A stretch of DNA of 64,000 nucleotides from Anaeromicropila populeti (lineage in GTDB: Bacteria > Bacillota > Clostridia > Lachnospirales > Lachnospiraceae), in contig NZ_FOYZ01000004.1 of assembly GCF_900112775.1 (NCBI RefSeq), positions 260,570 to 324,569 on the forward strand, given 5' to 3'. Positions 1 to 8,289 of this stretch are shown in pieces. The position numbers and the translations under genes are program-made. A model generated the notes under the pieces. That model had not been told where the DNA came from. It searched no databases and saw nothing but the letters and a program-made list of their open reading frames with translations. Numbering within the stretch: the stretch's first letter is position 1; every line of letters starts with the position of its first letter.

Positions 1-348
1 TTGATACAGGTTATCTGGAATAATTTCTTTCGGAACGGAAATGTCCAAAATGGAATCATACCATATGACAGAAGCTACCTGTTCAACACTTTCTATTTTT
101 TCTTTTACCTTTACGACATCTTTATCAGCCATTCCATCTACCATTACCATAGAAAAAGCACCTTTTTCAAACTCATCCAGAAGAATATTTTGTCCCTGCA
201 TCGTTTCGATGTCTTCCGGCAAATAAGAAAGAATATCGTAGTTTACCCTGGTAGCAATCATGCCAAATACCGAGGGAATAAGTAGTAGTACACTTACTAT
301 TAAGATTGGCAGTTTGAATCTTACAATACCTTTCCCAAACTTAATCAT
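1..348 (-). CDS. MMPL/RND-family exporter, N-terminal part (runs off the left edge)
   Basis: The reverse strand is open for 116 codons from an ATG at 348 and continues beyond base 1. After a short basic start (MIKFGKGIVRF) comes a hydrophobic segment at about residues 12-30, then an extracytoplasmic stretch with YDILSYLPED near residue 40. That is the usual first transmembrane helix and start of the first large loop in MMPL-type RND permeases of Firmicutes. GGATGTG precedes the start codon. It is transcribed away from a TetR gene across a shared operator region, which suggests a repressed efflux pump for a small hydrophobic compound. The substrate cannot be inferred, and the conserved charged residues of the transmembrane core lie outside the window. 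Confidence 0.72.
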   Translation of the reverse strand, partial: MIKFGKGIVRFKLPILIVSVLLLIPSVFGMIATRVNYDILSYLPEDIETMQGQNILLDEFEKGAFSMVMVDGMADKDVVKVKEKIESVEQVASVIWYDSILDISVPKEIIPDNLYQ

Positions 349-373
349 ATGCTCACATCCTTTTTTTTGTAAT

Positions 374-504
374 ATGACCAGTGGTCATGTTTTGAATTCA
401 ACTTATTATATGATGAAAATGACCATTAGTCAATAATTTTATAAAAATTTTATGACTATTGGTCATTTATAGCGGTTGACTTTTGAAAATGCCTATACTA
501 TAAT
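374..504. promoter_or_regulatory. Divergent promoters of the MMPL exporter and tetR with three TetR-type operators
   Basis: Three copies of one palindrome are present: ATGACCA-G-TGGTCAT (374-388, perfect), ATGACCA-T-TAGTCAA (419-433, imperfect) and ATGACTA-T-TGGTCAT (452-466, one mismatch). The minus-strand promoter reads TTGACT (433-428), 17 bp, TATAAT (410-405), so the middle operator covers its -35 box and the first sits just downstream of its start. The plus-strand promoter for tetR reads TTGACT (476-481), 17 bp, TATAAT (499-504), with the third operator just upstream. This fits autoregulation plus repression of the exporter. The assignment to the adjacent TetR is inference from position and symmetry. 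Confidence 0.75.
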
Positions 505-527
505 TTTTATGAAAAGGAGATGAGGTC

Positions 528-1133
528 TTGGGAAAAATTGATCATAATAAGAAAGTAAAAAGGGATTCTTTGCTGAATACAGCATTTCAACTTTTTATTA
601 CAAGAGGTATTAATAAGACTTCTGTCTCAGACATTGTAGATAACGCGGGGGTTGCAAAGGGAACATTCTATCTTTATTTTAAAGACAAGCATGATATTCG
701 TAACAAGTTAATTTCTCATAAGTCAAGTCAGATTTTTCAAAATGCAATACAAGATTTGAATGATATAGAAAAAGAACTTTCATTTGAAGACAAGATAATT
801 TTTATTGTTGATAATATTATTAATCAGCTAAATAATAATCAGATATTACTGAGTTTTATTTCTAAAAATCTAAGCTGGGGTATTTTTAAAAGTGCGTTAA
901 CCTCTCCAACCAGTGAAGAGGATATTGATTTTGGAGAAGTTTACGAGAATATGCTGAAAGAAGCCCCTGTTCAGTTTGATGCACCAGAGACTATGTTGTT
1001 TATGATTATTGAATTGGCTAGTTCTACCTGTTACAGCTCAATTTTATATAATGAGCCTGTGCCTATTGGAGAGTTAAAGCCGTATTTATATCGAACTATT
1101 AAACAAATTATTAAAAGTCATATTGTGGACTAG
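528..1133 (+). CDS. TetR/AcrR-family transcriptional repressor
   Basis: The 201-residue protein has an N-terminal TetR helix-turn-helix at about residues 15-60. The recognition region reads SVSDIVDNAGVAKGTFYLYF, a very typical TetR signature. The C-terminal ~140 residues are helical and variable, as expected for a ligand-binding and dimerisation domain. The start is TTG at 528, set by AAGGAGATGAG a few bases upstream and by the exact beginning of the domain. It is divergent from the MMPL exporter, and three copies of one palindrome lie between them, so it most likely represses both genes until a ligand binds. The ligand is not predictable from sequence. Confidence 0.88.
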   Translation: MGKIDHNKKVKRDSLLNTAFQLFITRGINKTSVSDIVDNAGVAKGTFYLYFKDKHDIRNKLISHKSSQIFQNAIQDLNDIEKELSFEDKIIFIVDNIINQLNNNQILLSFISKNLSWGIFKSALTSPTSEEDIDFGEVYENMLKEAPVQFDAPETMLFMIIELASSTCYSSILYNEPVPIGELKPYLYRTIKQIIKSHIVD

Positions 1134-1181
1134 CAGCAAGGATGCAATAAAGGTGATTAATGCCATAATGACGTGTATATT

Positions 1182-1210
1182 AAATCGTGGAATTGTTCCA
1201 CGATTTTTTT
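1182..1210 (+). terminator. Rho-independent terminator after tetR
   Basis: The arms AAATCGTGGAA and TTCCACGATTT form an 11-bp stem with a 3-nt loop, and T's continue past the 3' arm. Confidence 0.85.
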
Positions 1211-1330
1211 CATGGGAAAGGAAATATTATGTCTAACACACACTTTGTTGGCTATTTTTTCAAAAATATAAGATGCTTATATGCACATACTACCACTAAT
1301 GTACGATGCAGACAGGAAAAAATTAATTGA

Positions 1331-1385
1331 TTGACAAAAAGTAAAAATAAGAATATGATAGTGCTATACCCCCACCGAGGGGGGG
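1331..1385 (+). promoter_or_regulatory. Promoter and CsoR-type copper operator of the csoR-copA-copZ operon
   Basis: TTGACA (1331-1336), 17 bp, TATGAT (1354-1359) is a good vegetative promoter. A G/C palindrome follows directly: CCCCC (1369-1373), five bases, then a run of seven G's (1379-1385), flanked by TA on the left. It lies over the predicted transcription start and 10 bp before the csoR start codon. C-run/G-run inverted repeats of this type are the known operators of CsoR-family repressors, so copper-controlled autoregulation is expected. Confidence 0.8.
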
Positions 1386-1395
1386 AGGAGGGACT

Positions 1396-1668
1396 ATGAA
1401 CAACGAAAAAAAACAAGTACTACAATTATTAAAAACAGCAAAAGGGCAGATTGATGCTACGATAAGAATGTTGGAAGATGAAAGATATTGTATGGACATA
1501 TCCAATCAAATAATTGCTTCAGGTGCTTTACTAAAAAAAGCAAACATGCTTTTATTAAAGCAGCATATGGAACATTGTGTATTAGAAGCGTTTGAACATG
1601 GAAATGATAAAGAAAAACAGATAAAAATAGAAGAAGTTATTTCAATTTTATCTAAAATAGCTGATTAA
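1396..1668 (+). CDS. csoR: CsoR-family copper-sensing transcriptional repressor
   Basis: This 90-residue all-helical protein belongs to the DUF156 metal-sensor family. The Cu(I) ligands of CsoR are present at the right spacing: Cys32, His57 and Cys61 (Cys-x24-His-x3-Cys, as in the Mycobacterium tuberculosis C36/H61/C65 set). This supports copper rather than formaldehyde (FrmR) or nickel (RcnR) sensing. The gene opens an operon with a copper ATPase and a copper chaperone. Its start ATG follows GGAGGAGGGA, with the operator in the 5' leader. Copper binding is expected to release the repressor and switch on export. Confidence 0.92.
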   Translation: MNNEKKQVLQLLKTAKGQIDATIRMLEDERYCMDISNQIIASGALLKKANMLLLKQHMEHCVLEAFEHGNDKEKQIKIEEVISILSKIAD

Positions 1669-1696
1669 GCAGATTACTTTGGAACAGGAGGCAGAC

Positions 1697-3937
1697 ATGA
1701 AAGAAGAAAGTTACCAGATCAATGGGATGACGTGTGCTGCATGTGCAAGAGCGGTAGAACGTGTATCGAAAAAGATTCAGGGAGTAGAAGAGGCTTCCGT
1801 TAATTTTGCAACAGAAAAACTAAATATTAAGTATGATGAAGAGACAGCAAGCTTAGAGACTATAATGGCATCTGTTGAAAAAGCAGGCTATCAGCTTGTG
1901 GTTCAGGAGAAAGGAAAAGAAAATGAAAAGGATCAAAAAAATGAACAGTTAACTCACATATTAAGAAGAGTTATTTTTTCTATGATTTTTACTGTTCCCC
2001 TGCTTTATATTTCTATGGGCTACATGTTTGGACTTCCTTTACCACAAGCTATACAGCCAGATAAAAATCCTGTTGCCTATGTATTGATTCAGTTGTTACT
2101 AACAGTGCCAGTTATAATTTCTGGTTACAAATTTTATACAGTAGGATTTTCTTCTTTAATACGCAGAACACCTAATATGGATTCACTAATTGCGATAGGA
2201 ACCTCATCTGCTTTTTTATATGGAATCTATGCAGCAGTAGAAATAATGGGTGGAAATCATCATTTTGTGCATAAGCTGTATTTTGAATCAGCAGCAGTAA
2301 TTATAACTTTAATTACCCTTGGAAAGTATCTGGAGACACGTTCAAAAGGTAAAACATCAGAAGCAATTAAAAAGCTAATTGGGTTGGTTCCTAAAACAGC
2401 ATTGGTGCTGCGTGATAATAAGGAATGTGTTCTTCCGGTAGAAGAAGTTAGGACAGGTGATATCATTGTGGTAAAGCCTGGAGATAAAATGCCAGTGGAT
2501 GGAGTTGTGTTAGAGGGAATGACATCTGTAGATGAATCTATGCTGACAGGAGAAAGTATTCCAGTAGAAAAACGATCAGGGGATTCTATTATTGGTGCTA
2601 GTATTAATAAAAATGGAACAATCAAATACAAAGCTACGAAGGTTGGAAAAGATACTGCATTAGCCCAAATAATTCATCTGGTAGAAGAAGCACAAGGATC
2701 AAAAGCACCCATTGCAAAGCTGGCAGACATTATATCAGGGTACTTTGTACCAGTTGTTATTGTTCTGGCAATTCTGGCATCCGCTGCCTGGCTGATTTCT
2801 GGAGCAGGAGCAGATTTTGCATTAACAATTTTTATATCGGTATTAGTGATTGCCTGCCCATGTGCACTGGGATTAGCAACACCTACTGCAATTATGGTAG
2901 GAACAGGAAAGGGTGCGGAACATGGTGTTTTGATAAAAAGTGGTACTGCGCTAGAAACCGCACATAAGATAGATACGGTTGTTTTAGATAAAACAGGGAC
3001 GATTACAGAGGGCAGACCTAAAGTGACAGACGTTAAGGTTTTTAAGAATTATTCCATTGACAGGATATTGCAGATAGCGGCATCAGCTGAAAAAGGTTCT
3101 GAGCATCCATTAGGTGAAGCAATTGTGAAAGAGGCTGGAATAAAAAAAATTGAGTTACTACCAATAGAGCAGTTTCGTGCCATACCAGGGCAGGGGATTG
3201 AGGCTGTCATAGAGAATAAAAAGGTAATTCTGGGAAACGATAAATGCATGGTAGAAAATGGTCTACAGGATTTAGAAAAACGAGAATTTGCAAATGTAAT
3301 GGCAGCAGAAGGAAAGACGCCTATGTATATAGCTATTGAACAGGAAATTGCGGGAATTATTGCAGTTGCAGATACTGTAAAGCCTAATAGCAGACCTGCA
3401 ATAGAGACCCTTCACAAAATGGGAATTGAAGTAGTTATGCTTACTGGTGACAATAAAAAGACGGCAAATGCAATTGGTGAGCAAGTAGGAGTAAAGGAGA
3501 TTTTATCTGAAGTACTGCCTCATGAAAAGGCACAAGAGGTAAAAAAATTAATGAAACAGGGCAAGAAGGTTGCAATGGTGGGAGATGGTATTAATGATGC
3601 CCCAGCACTGGCAATGGCAGATATAGGAATTGCCATTGGTTCTGGAACTGATGTCGCGATGGAATCGGCAGATATTGTTCTGATGAGAAGTGACTTAATG
3701 GATGTACCAACTGCTATACAGTTAAGTAAAAAGACGATTCAGAATATTAAGCAGAACCTATTCTGGGCATTTATTTATAATGCGATAGGGATACCAGTTG
3801 CAATGGGAATACTGCATCTTTTTGGGGGACCATTGCTGAATCCAATGCTTGCAGGTGCTGCCATGAGTCTTAGTTCTGTATCAGTAGTGACAAATGCTTT
3901 GCGTTTAAGAGGATTTAAACCAATGCATTTAAAATAA
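1697..3937 (+). CDS. copA: Copper-exporting P1B-type ATPase
   Basis: This 746-residue heavy-metal ATPase has one N-terminal HMA domain (GMTCAACA, Cys13 and Cys16). The actuator motif LTGES is near residue 282, the transmembrane metal-binding CPC is at 387-389 ([14 protein letters not shown]), and the phosphorylated Asp431 is in DKTGT. An SEHPLG motif contacts nucleotide, then come MLTGDN and [13 protein letters not shown] near residue 628. Eight membrane helices are expected, placing it in the cytoplasmic membrane as a Cu(I) exporter. The ATG at 1697 was chosen over an in-frame TTG at 1679 because AGGAGG (1686-1691) sits five bases before it. It is flanked by csoR and copZ, which supports copper specificity. 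Confidence 0.95.
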   Translation: MKEESYQINGMTCAACARAVERVSKKIQGVEEASVNFATEKLNIKYDEETASLETIMASVEKAGYQLVVQEKGKENEKDQKNEQLTHILRRVIFSMIFTVPLLYISMGYMFGLPLPQAIQPDKNPVAYVLIQLLLTVPVIISGYKFYTVGFSSLIRRTPNMDSLIAIGTSSAFLYGIYAAVEIMGGNHHFVHKLYFESAAVIITLITLGKYLETRSKGKTSEAIKKLIGLVPKTALVLRDNKECVLPVEEVRTGDIIVVKPGDKMPVDGVVLEGMTSVDESMLTGESIPVEKRSGDSIIGASINKNGTIKYKATKVGKDTALAQIIHLVEEAQGSKAPIAKLADIISGYFVPVVIVLAILASAAWLISGAGADFALTIFISVLVIACPCALGLATPTAIMVGTGKGAEHGVLIKSGTALETAHKIDTVVLDKTGTITEGRPKVTDVKVFKNYSIDRILQIAASAEKGSEHPLGEAIVKEAGIKKIELLPIEQFRAIPGQGIEAVIENKKVILGNDKCMVENGLQDLEKREFANVMAAEGKTPMYIAIEQEIAGIIAVADTVKPNSRPAIETLHKMGIEVVMLTGDNKKTANAIGEQVGVKEILSEVLPHEKAQEVKKLMKQGKKVAMVGDGINDAPALAMADIGIAIGSGTDVAMESADIVLMRSDLMDVPTAIQLSKKTIQNIKQNLFWAFIYNAIGIPVAMGILHLFGGPLLNPMLAGAAMSLSSVSVVTNALRLRGFKPMHLK

Positions 3938-3959
3938 ATAGTTTTTACAGGAGGTCAAA

Positions 3960-4175
3960 ATGAAAAAGAAAATTATAATTGAAGGAATGAGCTGTGAACA
4001 TTGTGTAAAGCATGTAAAAGCTGCTTTAGAAGAATTAAATGGTGTAACGGGTGTTTCAGTTAGTTTGGAAAAGCAGTCAGCTGTTCTTGAAGCAGAGGAA
4101 TCCATTTCGGATAGCAGCCTGAAAGAAGCAGTTGAGGAAGCTGGATATGATGTAGTAAAACTAGAGACTATGTAA
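3960..4175 (+). CDS. copZ: Copper chaperone CopZ
   Basis: This 71-residue single HMA domain has the metal-binding loop GMSCEHC (Cys12 and Cys15), the classical size and motif of bacterial CopZ. It lies 22 bp behind copA with its own AGGAGG and is the last gene of the csoR-copA-copZ operon, followed at once by a terminator. The expected role is to carry Cu(I) in the cytosol to CopA and possibly to CsoR. Confidence 0.92.
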   Translation: MKKKIIIEGMSCEHCVKHVKAALEELNGVTGVSVSLEKQSAVLEAEESISDSSLKEAVEEAGYDVVKLETM

Positions 4176-4178
4176 TGT

Positions 4179-4217
4179 AAAAAACCTGTGGGCTTAAACT
4201 AGCTTTGCAGGTTTTTT
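4179..4217 (+). terminator. Terminator of the copper operon
   Basis: AAAACCTG (4181-4188) pairs with CAGGTTTT (4208-4215), followed by further T's; the loop is about 19 nt. Confidence 0.75.
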
Positions 4218-4249
4218 ATTGTGATTTTGCATGAATTGTAACAAAAAGG

Positions 4250-4278
4250 TTGAGGTATTTTTTGATAAATGTTATAAT
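4250..4278 (+). promoter_or_regulatory. Promoter of the transglutaminase-like gene
   Basis: TTGAGG (4250-4255), 17 bp, TATAAT (4273-4278). It sits between the copper operon terminator and the gene at 4335. Confidence 0.55.
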
Positions 4279-4334
4279 TATTACTATAGTATAGTGATTA
4301 AACTATGGTTACAAAAGTGGTAAGGAGGAGTTTA

Positions 4335-5180
4335 ATGAAAAAAATAGTAAGAACAACTTTCATACTTATTCTTTTGACGGGAATGATGGTGTCATATCAC
4401 GAGAACCAACAAACAATTCAGGTAAAGGCTGCATCGAATACGGTTACCTCTAAGAAAGCATTTATCAAAGCTTTATATAACAATATGGTAAAAAGAAAGA
4501 CGTCATTTCAAATTTCCTATGACGGGGAATGGACAGACATTTATAAAGATGATATAGAAGGTTTACTTGAGGAGGTATATGCAATTAATGACGCAGCTAC
4601 ATCAGATGATTTTGATTATTTGCGGGGTTGTGTAACAGGTGTTTCTTTATCTGTTTCAGGGAATCAATATGGTTCGGAATTTGATATTTCTATAGAGTAT
4701 TCAGAATCAAAGAAGCAGTTGGATAAAGTGAATAAATATGTTGAAAAGGTATTGGGACAGCTGGATTTAAGCGGAAAGAGCAGATATAAGAAGGTAAAAT
4801 TAATTCATGATTATATTGTGAATCATATAACGTATGATTTGAGTGAAGAAAACTATTCCGCCTATGCGGGACTGTTGAAGAAAACAACGGTTTGTCAGGG
4901 ATATGCATTGCTTATGTATAAGATGCTGACCGAGGCAGGTGTACCATGCCGATATGTAACTGGTAATAATCATGCGTGGAATCTTGTTAAATTGGGAAAT
5001 AAGTGGTATCATATTGATGCTACATGGGATGATCCCGTATCGGATAAGCCTGTACTAAGATATACTTATTTTTTAACAGGGTCAAAGTCGATGGATAAAT
5101 CTCATAGCCTGGATGAGATATATTCTACGGAAAAATTTGCAAACAAATATCCAATTAGTAAGGCAGATTATCAGGCATAA
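4335..5180 (+). CDS. Secreted transglutaminase-like (papain-fold) protein
   Basis: This 281-residue protein has an N-terminal hydrophobic signal segment (residues ~4-22, after MKK). Its C-terminal transglutaminase-like core has all three catalytic residues: Cys187 in VCQGYALL, His213 in NNHAWN and Asp228 in YHIDATWDDP. The middle ~130 residues resemble no family I know. The start at 4335 follows AAGGAGGAG; an in-frame ATG at 4305 lacks a site. In Lachnospiraceae such exported proteins often act at the cell wall as peptidases or cross-linkers, but the substrate here is unknown. It appears to be monocistronic, with its own promoter and terminator. Confidence 0.82.
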   Translation: MKKIVRTTFILILLTGMMVSYHENQQTIQVKAASNTVTSKKAFIKALYNNMVKRKTSFQISYDGEWTDIYKDDIEGLLEEVYAINDAATSDDFDYLRGCVTGVSLSVSGNQYGSEFDISIEYSESKKQLDKVNKYVEKVLGQLDLSGKSRYKKVKLIHDYIVNHITYDLSEENYSAYAGLLKKTTVCQGYALLMYKMLTEAGVPCRYVTGNNHAWNLVKLGNKWYHIDATWDDPVSDKPVLRYTYFLTGSKSMDKSHSLDEIYSTEKFANKYPISKADYQA

Positions 5181-5200
5181 TAGAATATAGTATAGAAAGG

Positions 5201-5227
5201 CATCTTAGAATATAAGATGTCTTTTTT
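5201..5227 (+). terminator. Terminator after the transglutaminase-like gene
   Basis: CATCTTA and TAAGATG form a 7-bp stem with a 5-nt loop, followed by a T6 run at 5222-5227. Confidence 0.75.
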
Positions 5228-5276
5228 GGTAAATGATAATATCTGTTTTTCAAGAAGAAATGAGGAGGAGTTTTAA

Positions 5277-6161
5277 ATGAATGCAATTGAAACTAAGAAG
5301 TTGACAAAAAGCTATGGTAAATCCAGAGGAATTATGGACATAGATCTGGAAGTAAAAGAAGGTGAAATTTTTGGATTTATTGGACCAAATGGAGCAGGAA
5401 AATCCACAACAATACGTACGCTTTTAGGACTGATTCATAAAGATAGTGGGGAAGCTAAAATTTTTGGAATGGATTGTGAGGGTGAACGGGAAAAAATATT
5501 AAAAGAGACAGGATATCTGCCAAGTGAGGTTTTTTATTATGAAAATATGAAGGCGATAGATCTTTTGCGCTATTCAGCAAGTTTTTATAAAAAGGACTGT
5601 TCAAAAAAAATAAAGGAACTGGCTGATGCACTAGGTCTTGATTTGAACAAAAAGATTGAGGACATGAGTCTAGGTAATAAAAAGAAAGTCGGGATTGTTC
5701 AGGGGTTATTGCATAGCCCAAGATTAATTATTTTAGATGAGCCGACAAGTGGGTTAGATCCATTGATGCAGCAAACTTTTTTTGAGCTGATTCAGGAAGA
5801 AAATAAGAGAGGTGCTACAGTACTCTTTTCCTCTCATATTTTAAGTGAGGTTCAGAAAATATGTGACAGAGTTGCAATCATAAAGGATGGAAGGTTAATC
5901 CAGACACAGAAAATAAGTGAACTACAGGATAATTCTTATAAAAAAATAACGTTTCATGTAAAGGATAATCCATTAGACGAGTTTCAATTAAAAGGAGCTA
6001 CAAACATAGAAATAAAAGGACAAACTGTTCGGTTTATATATCGGGGAGACTGTAATTTACTATTAGAAAAAATAAATAACTATCCTCTTTTAAATGTAGA
6101 TATTTCGGAACCATCATTAGAAGAAATTTTTATGCATTATTATTCGGATAAAAACAAATAG
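5277..6161 (+). CDS. ABC transporter ATP-binding protein (BcrA/CcmA type)
   Basis: This 294-residue nucleotide-binding subunit has Walker A GPNGAGKST near residues 36-44, Walker B LIILDEPTSGLDP near 153-165 and a switch His in FSSHILSE. The ABC signature is atypical (MSLGNKKK in place of LSGGQ), as is common in BcrA-type exporters. The C-terminal ~70 residues form the usual BcrA extension. Two ABC-2 permeases follow at 17 and 14 bp, so the complex is likely one ATPase dimer with a permease heterodimer. Lantibiotic, bacitracin or lipid export is typical for the family, but the substrate is not known here. Confidence 0.88.
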   Translation: MNAIETKKLTKSYGKSRGIMDIDLEVKEGEIFGFIGPNGAGKSTTIRTLLGLIHKDSGEAKIFGMDCEGEREKILKETGYLPSEVFYYENMKAIDLLRYSASFYKKDCSKKIKELADALGLDLNKKIEDMSLGNKKKVGIVQGLLHSPRLIILDEPTSGLDPLMQQTFFELIQEENKRGATVLFSSHILSEVQKICDRVAIIKDGRLIQTQKISELQDNSYKKITFHVKDNPLDEFQLKGATNIEIKGQTVRFIYRGDCNLLLEKINNYPLLNVDISEPSLEEIFMHYYSDKNK

Positions 6162-6177
6162 GAAAGAGGAGATTAAA

Positions 6178-6978
6178 ATGAATGTTTATTTATATGAGAT
6201 GAAGTTACAAATAAAGAGTTTTTTGATCTGGAGCGGGGTAATAGTGGCTTCTTTATTTGCCTTTATGATAGGATTTTACCCTGTGTTTCAGGACAGCCTG
6301 GAGGAGATTATGAATATGATAGAGGGGCTGCCCAAAGAATATACATTAGCGTTTGGGTTCGAAATGTCGAATTTAAATAGTTATGTTGGTTTTTATAATT
6401 TTACATTTTCCTATATTTCATTAATGGGAGCAATTATGTCACTAATTATGGCAATTTCAGTGTTTGGACGCGAGAAGAGGTCAAAGTGTTTGGATTTCAT
6501 TTTTGTAAAACCTATTTCAAGGAAAAAATTATTTTGTATGAAAGGACTAACATGCATTTCTATGACTACTGTGCTTGGTATAATTTATGCAGCTGCATTA
6601 GCTTTCTGCTACCGTCTTACTGGCCAAACAGGCAGATGGGGAAAGGAAGTTTTGGTATTAGGTGCTGGTTTCTATTTTACACAGCTTTTTTTCATAGTGT
6701 TAGGTATTTTTGCTGTTGTCTACCTAAAAAAAATACGGTCAGTATCAGGAGCAGCAACTTCATTTGGCTGTATTGCATTTATTTTATCCGCCTTAGCTAA
6801 TATTACTGGGGATAAAATAATGACATTTGCAGCGCCATTAAAATATTTTGAGCCAGACAACTTATTAAATGCAGGTAAAATTGAATATGCCTATATGGCA
6901 GCAGCAATTATAATTACTGTGGTTTGTATTAGTATAGCTTATGTTCGGTTTTGCAAACAGGATATTCATGCAGTATAG
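6178..6978 (+). CDS. ABC-2 type permease (first of a pair)
   Basis: This 266-residue polytopic protein has about six hydrophobic helices and an extracytoplasmic loop after helix 1 containing MIEGLPKEY. It includes the motif VFGREKRSKCLDFIFVKPIS, in which the K-x-L-x-x-[IF]-x-x-x-P-I-S pattern is typical of ABC-2 permeases of the YhaP/BcrB type. The start follows AGGAGATTAAA. It is co-operonic with the ATPase upstream and a second permease downstream. Confidence 0.82.
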   Translation: MNVYLYEMKLQIKSFLIWSGVIVASLFAFMIGFYPVFQDSLEEIMNMIEGLPKEYTLAFGFEMSNLNSYVGFYNFTFSYISLMGAIMSLIMAISVFGREKRSKCLDFIFVKPISRKKLFCMKGLTCISMTTVLGIIYAAALAFCYRLTGQTGRWGKEVLVLGAGFYFTQLFFIVLGIFAVVYLKKIRSVSGAATSFGCIAFILSALANITGDKIMTFAAPLKYFEPDNLLNAGKIEYAYMAAAIIITVVCISIAYVRFCKQDIHAV

Positions 6979-6991
6979 AAGGGGGATTAAA

Positions 6992-7789
6992 ATGAATATA
7001 TTAAAACGAGAGTTAAAGGCTAATTTGAAAGTATTTATATTCTGGATTATTGGGTTATTTGTGCTGTTATTTGCTGGTATGACAAAATTCTCTGGAATGG
7101 GGCAGGTTGCTGGAGGAGCAGATGTAAATGCTGTTATGAGTAAGTTCCCCAAGGTGGTCTTGGCGGTATTTGGAATGGTGGGAGTAGATGTGGCAAGTCT
7201 GCCTGGATATTACGCTATATTAGCCTACTATGTTTTGATTTGTGCAGTTATTTACGGAATTCAGCTAGGAGTAAATGCAGCAGTCAAAGAAATAAATGAT
7301 AAAACATATGAGTTTATTTTTACGAAACCTTGCTCCAGAAGTTATGTTTTAGGAATAAAAATCGCAGCCAGCTGGTTTAATTTGATTTTATTTATTATTT
7401 TTGAATTTGTATTTTCATTGCTGGCAGTGGCTTTTTTAGATACGGGAGAGCAGATTAACCAGGTGATTTTTTTGTATGCAGTATCCATTCTTTTAGTGAG
7501 CAGCTTATTTTTTTCACTGGCAGTTTTTCTTTCAATTGTAATTAAGGAAGTAGAAAAGGGAATGCTGTACACAAATCTTATATTTTTGTCAGCATTTGTG
7601 ATGGCCATTGTTTATGATATGCTGGAAAATGGAAGGGTTATAAAAGTTATTACGCCCTTTAAATATTTTGAAGCAAAGGATTTGGTAAAGTCCAGGCTGG
7701 ACGGGTGGTATGTTTTGGTCTGTATGGCGCTTAGCATGGTTTTGCTGACGGAAAGCTTTGTAAAATTTAAAAAGAAAGATTTGAAGTAA
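6992..7789 (+). CDS. ABC-2 type permease (second of a pair)
   Basis: This 265-residue membrane protein is homologous in layout to the preceding permease. It has about six helices, a loop after helix 1 and the equivalent motif NDKTYEFIFTKPCSRSYVLG. Both proteins end with a similar segment (KYFEPDNLL and KYFEAKDLV) before the last helix, which suggests an old duplication. The ATG at 6992 follows GAAGGGGGATTAAA. The operon ends here, with a regulator and a second transporter starting under a new promoter. Confidence 0.82.
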   Translation: MNILKRELKANLKVFIFWIIGLFVLLFAGMTKFSGMGQVAGGADVNAVMSKFPKVVLAVFGMVGVDVASLPGYYAILAYYVLICAVIYGIQLGVNAAVKEINDKTYEFIFTKPCSRSYVLGIKIAASWFNLILFIIFEFVFSLLAVAFLDTGEQINQVIFLYAVSILLVSSLFFSLAVFLSIVIKEVEKGMLYTNLIFLSAFVMAIVYDMLENGRVIKVITPFKYFEAKDLVKSRLDGWYVLVCMALSMVLLTESFVKFKKKDLK

Positions 7790-7813
7790 GGGAGGGTTTT
7801 CATCAATATTCTA

Positions 7814-7855
7814 TTGACACCATAAAGCATATTGTATATAATGCATATATACAAT
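7814..7855 (+). promoter_or_regulatory. Promoter of the YtrA-type operon with an overlapping operator
   Basis: TTGACA (7814-7819), 17 bp, TATAAT (7837-7842) is a consensus promoter. A perfect inverted repeat covers the -10 box: ATTGTATATA (7831-7840), five bases, TATATACAAT (7846-7855). GTATA/TATAC half-sites are typical for YtrA-subfamily GntR repressors, and the repressor is the first gene downstream, so negative autoregulation is likely. Confidence 0.8.
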
Positions 7856-7895
7856 ATAAAAATATATAAACAATATACTTTCTAAGGAGGTTATC

Positions 7896-8270
7896 GTGAA
7901 CATAATAATAAGTAATTCCAGCGGAAAGCCTATTTATGAGCAAATAACTGCACAAGTTAAGGGAATGATTATTTCGGGCGAACTTAAGGAGGGGGATATG
8001 CTTCCCTCCATGCGGCTGTTAGCGAAAGAATTACGAATTAGCGTTATTACCACCAAGCGGGCTTATGAAGAATTAGAGAGAGAAGGATTTATAAGCTCCA
8101 TAACAGGAAAAGGAAGCTTTGTCGCAGGCAAAAATCTTGATTTTGTAAAGGAAGAGCAATTGAAGAATATTGAAAATAAGATGCAGGAAATTGTAGAACT
8201 GGCTGGTGTGGCAGGAATAAGCTATCAGGAACTAGAAGCAATGTTTGCACTTATTTATAATGGTGATTAA
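7896..8270 (+). CDS. GntR-family repressor, YtrA subfamily
   Basis: This 124-residue protein has an N-terminal winged helix (PIYEQITAQVKGMIISGELK, MLPSMRLLAKELRIS, TTKRAYEELEREGF, GKGSFV). Its C-terminal tail is only ~45 residues, the hallmark of the YtrA subfamily, which has no large effector domain. Translation starts at GTG 7896 after AAGGAGG. It is followed by an ATPase and a membrane protein, the usual Ytr-type operon in which cell-wall-active antibiotics induce the transporter. The perfect palindrome over its own promoter supports autoregulation. Confidence 0.9.
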   Translation: MNIIISNSSGKPIYEQITAQVKGMIISGELKEGDMLPSMRLLAKELRISVITTKRAYEELEREGFISSITGKGSFVAGKNLDFVKEEQLKNIENKMQEIVELAGVAGISYQELEAMFALIYNGD

Positions 8271-8289
8271 TATGAATGGAGATGATGAG

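Noticed and set aside
1..285. Plus-strand open frame at the left edge
   Set aside because: It is the complement of the MMPL exporter start, which has recognisable sequence on the minus strand.
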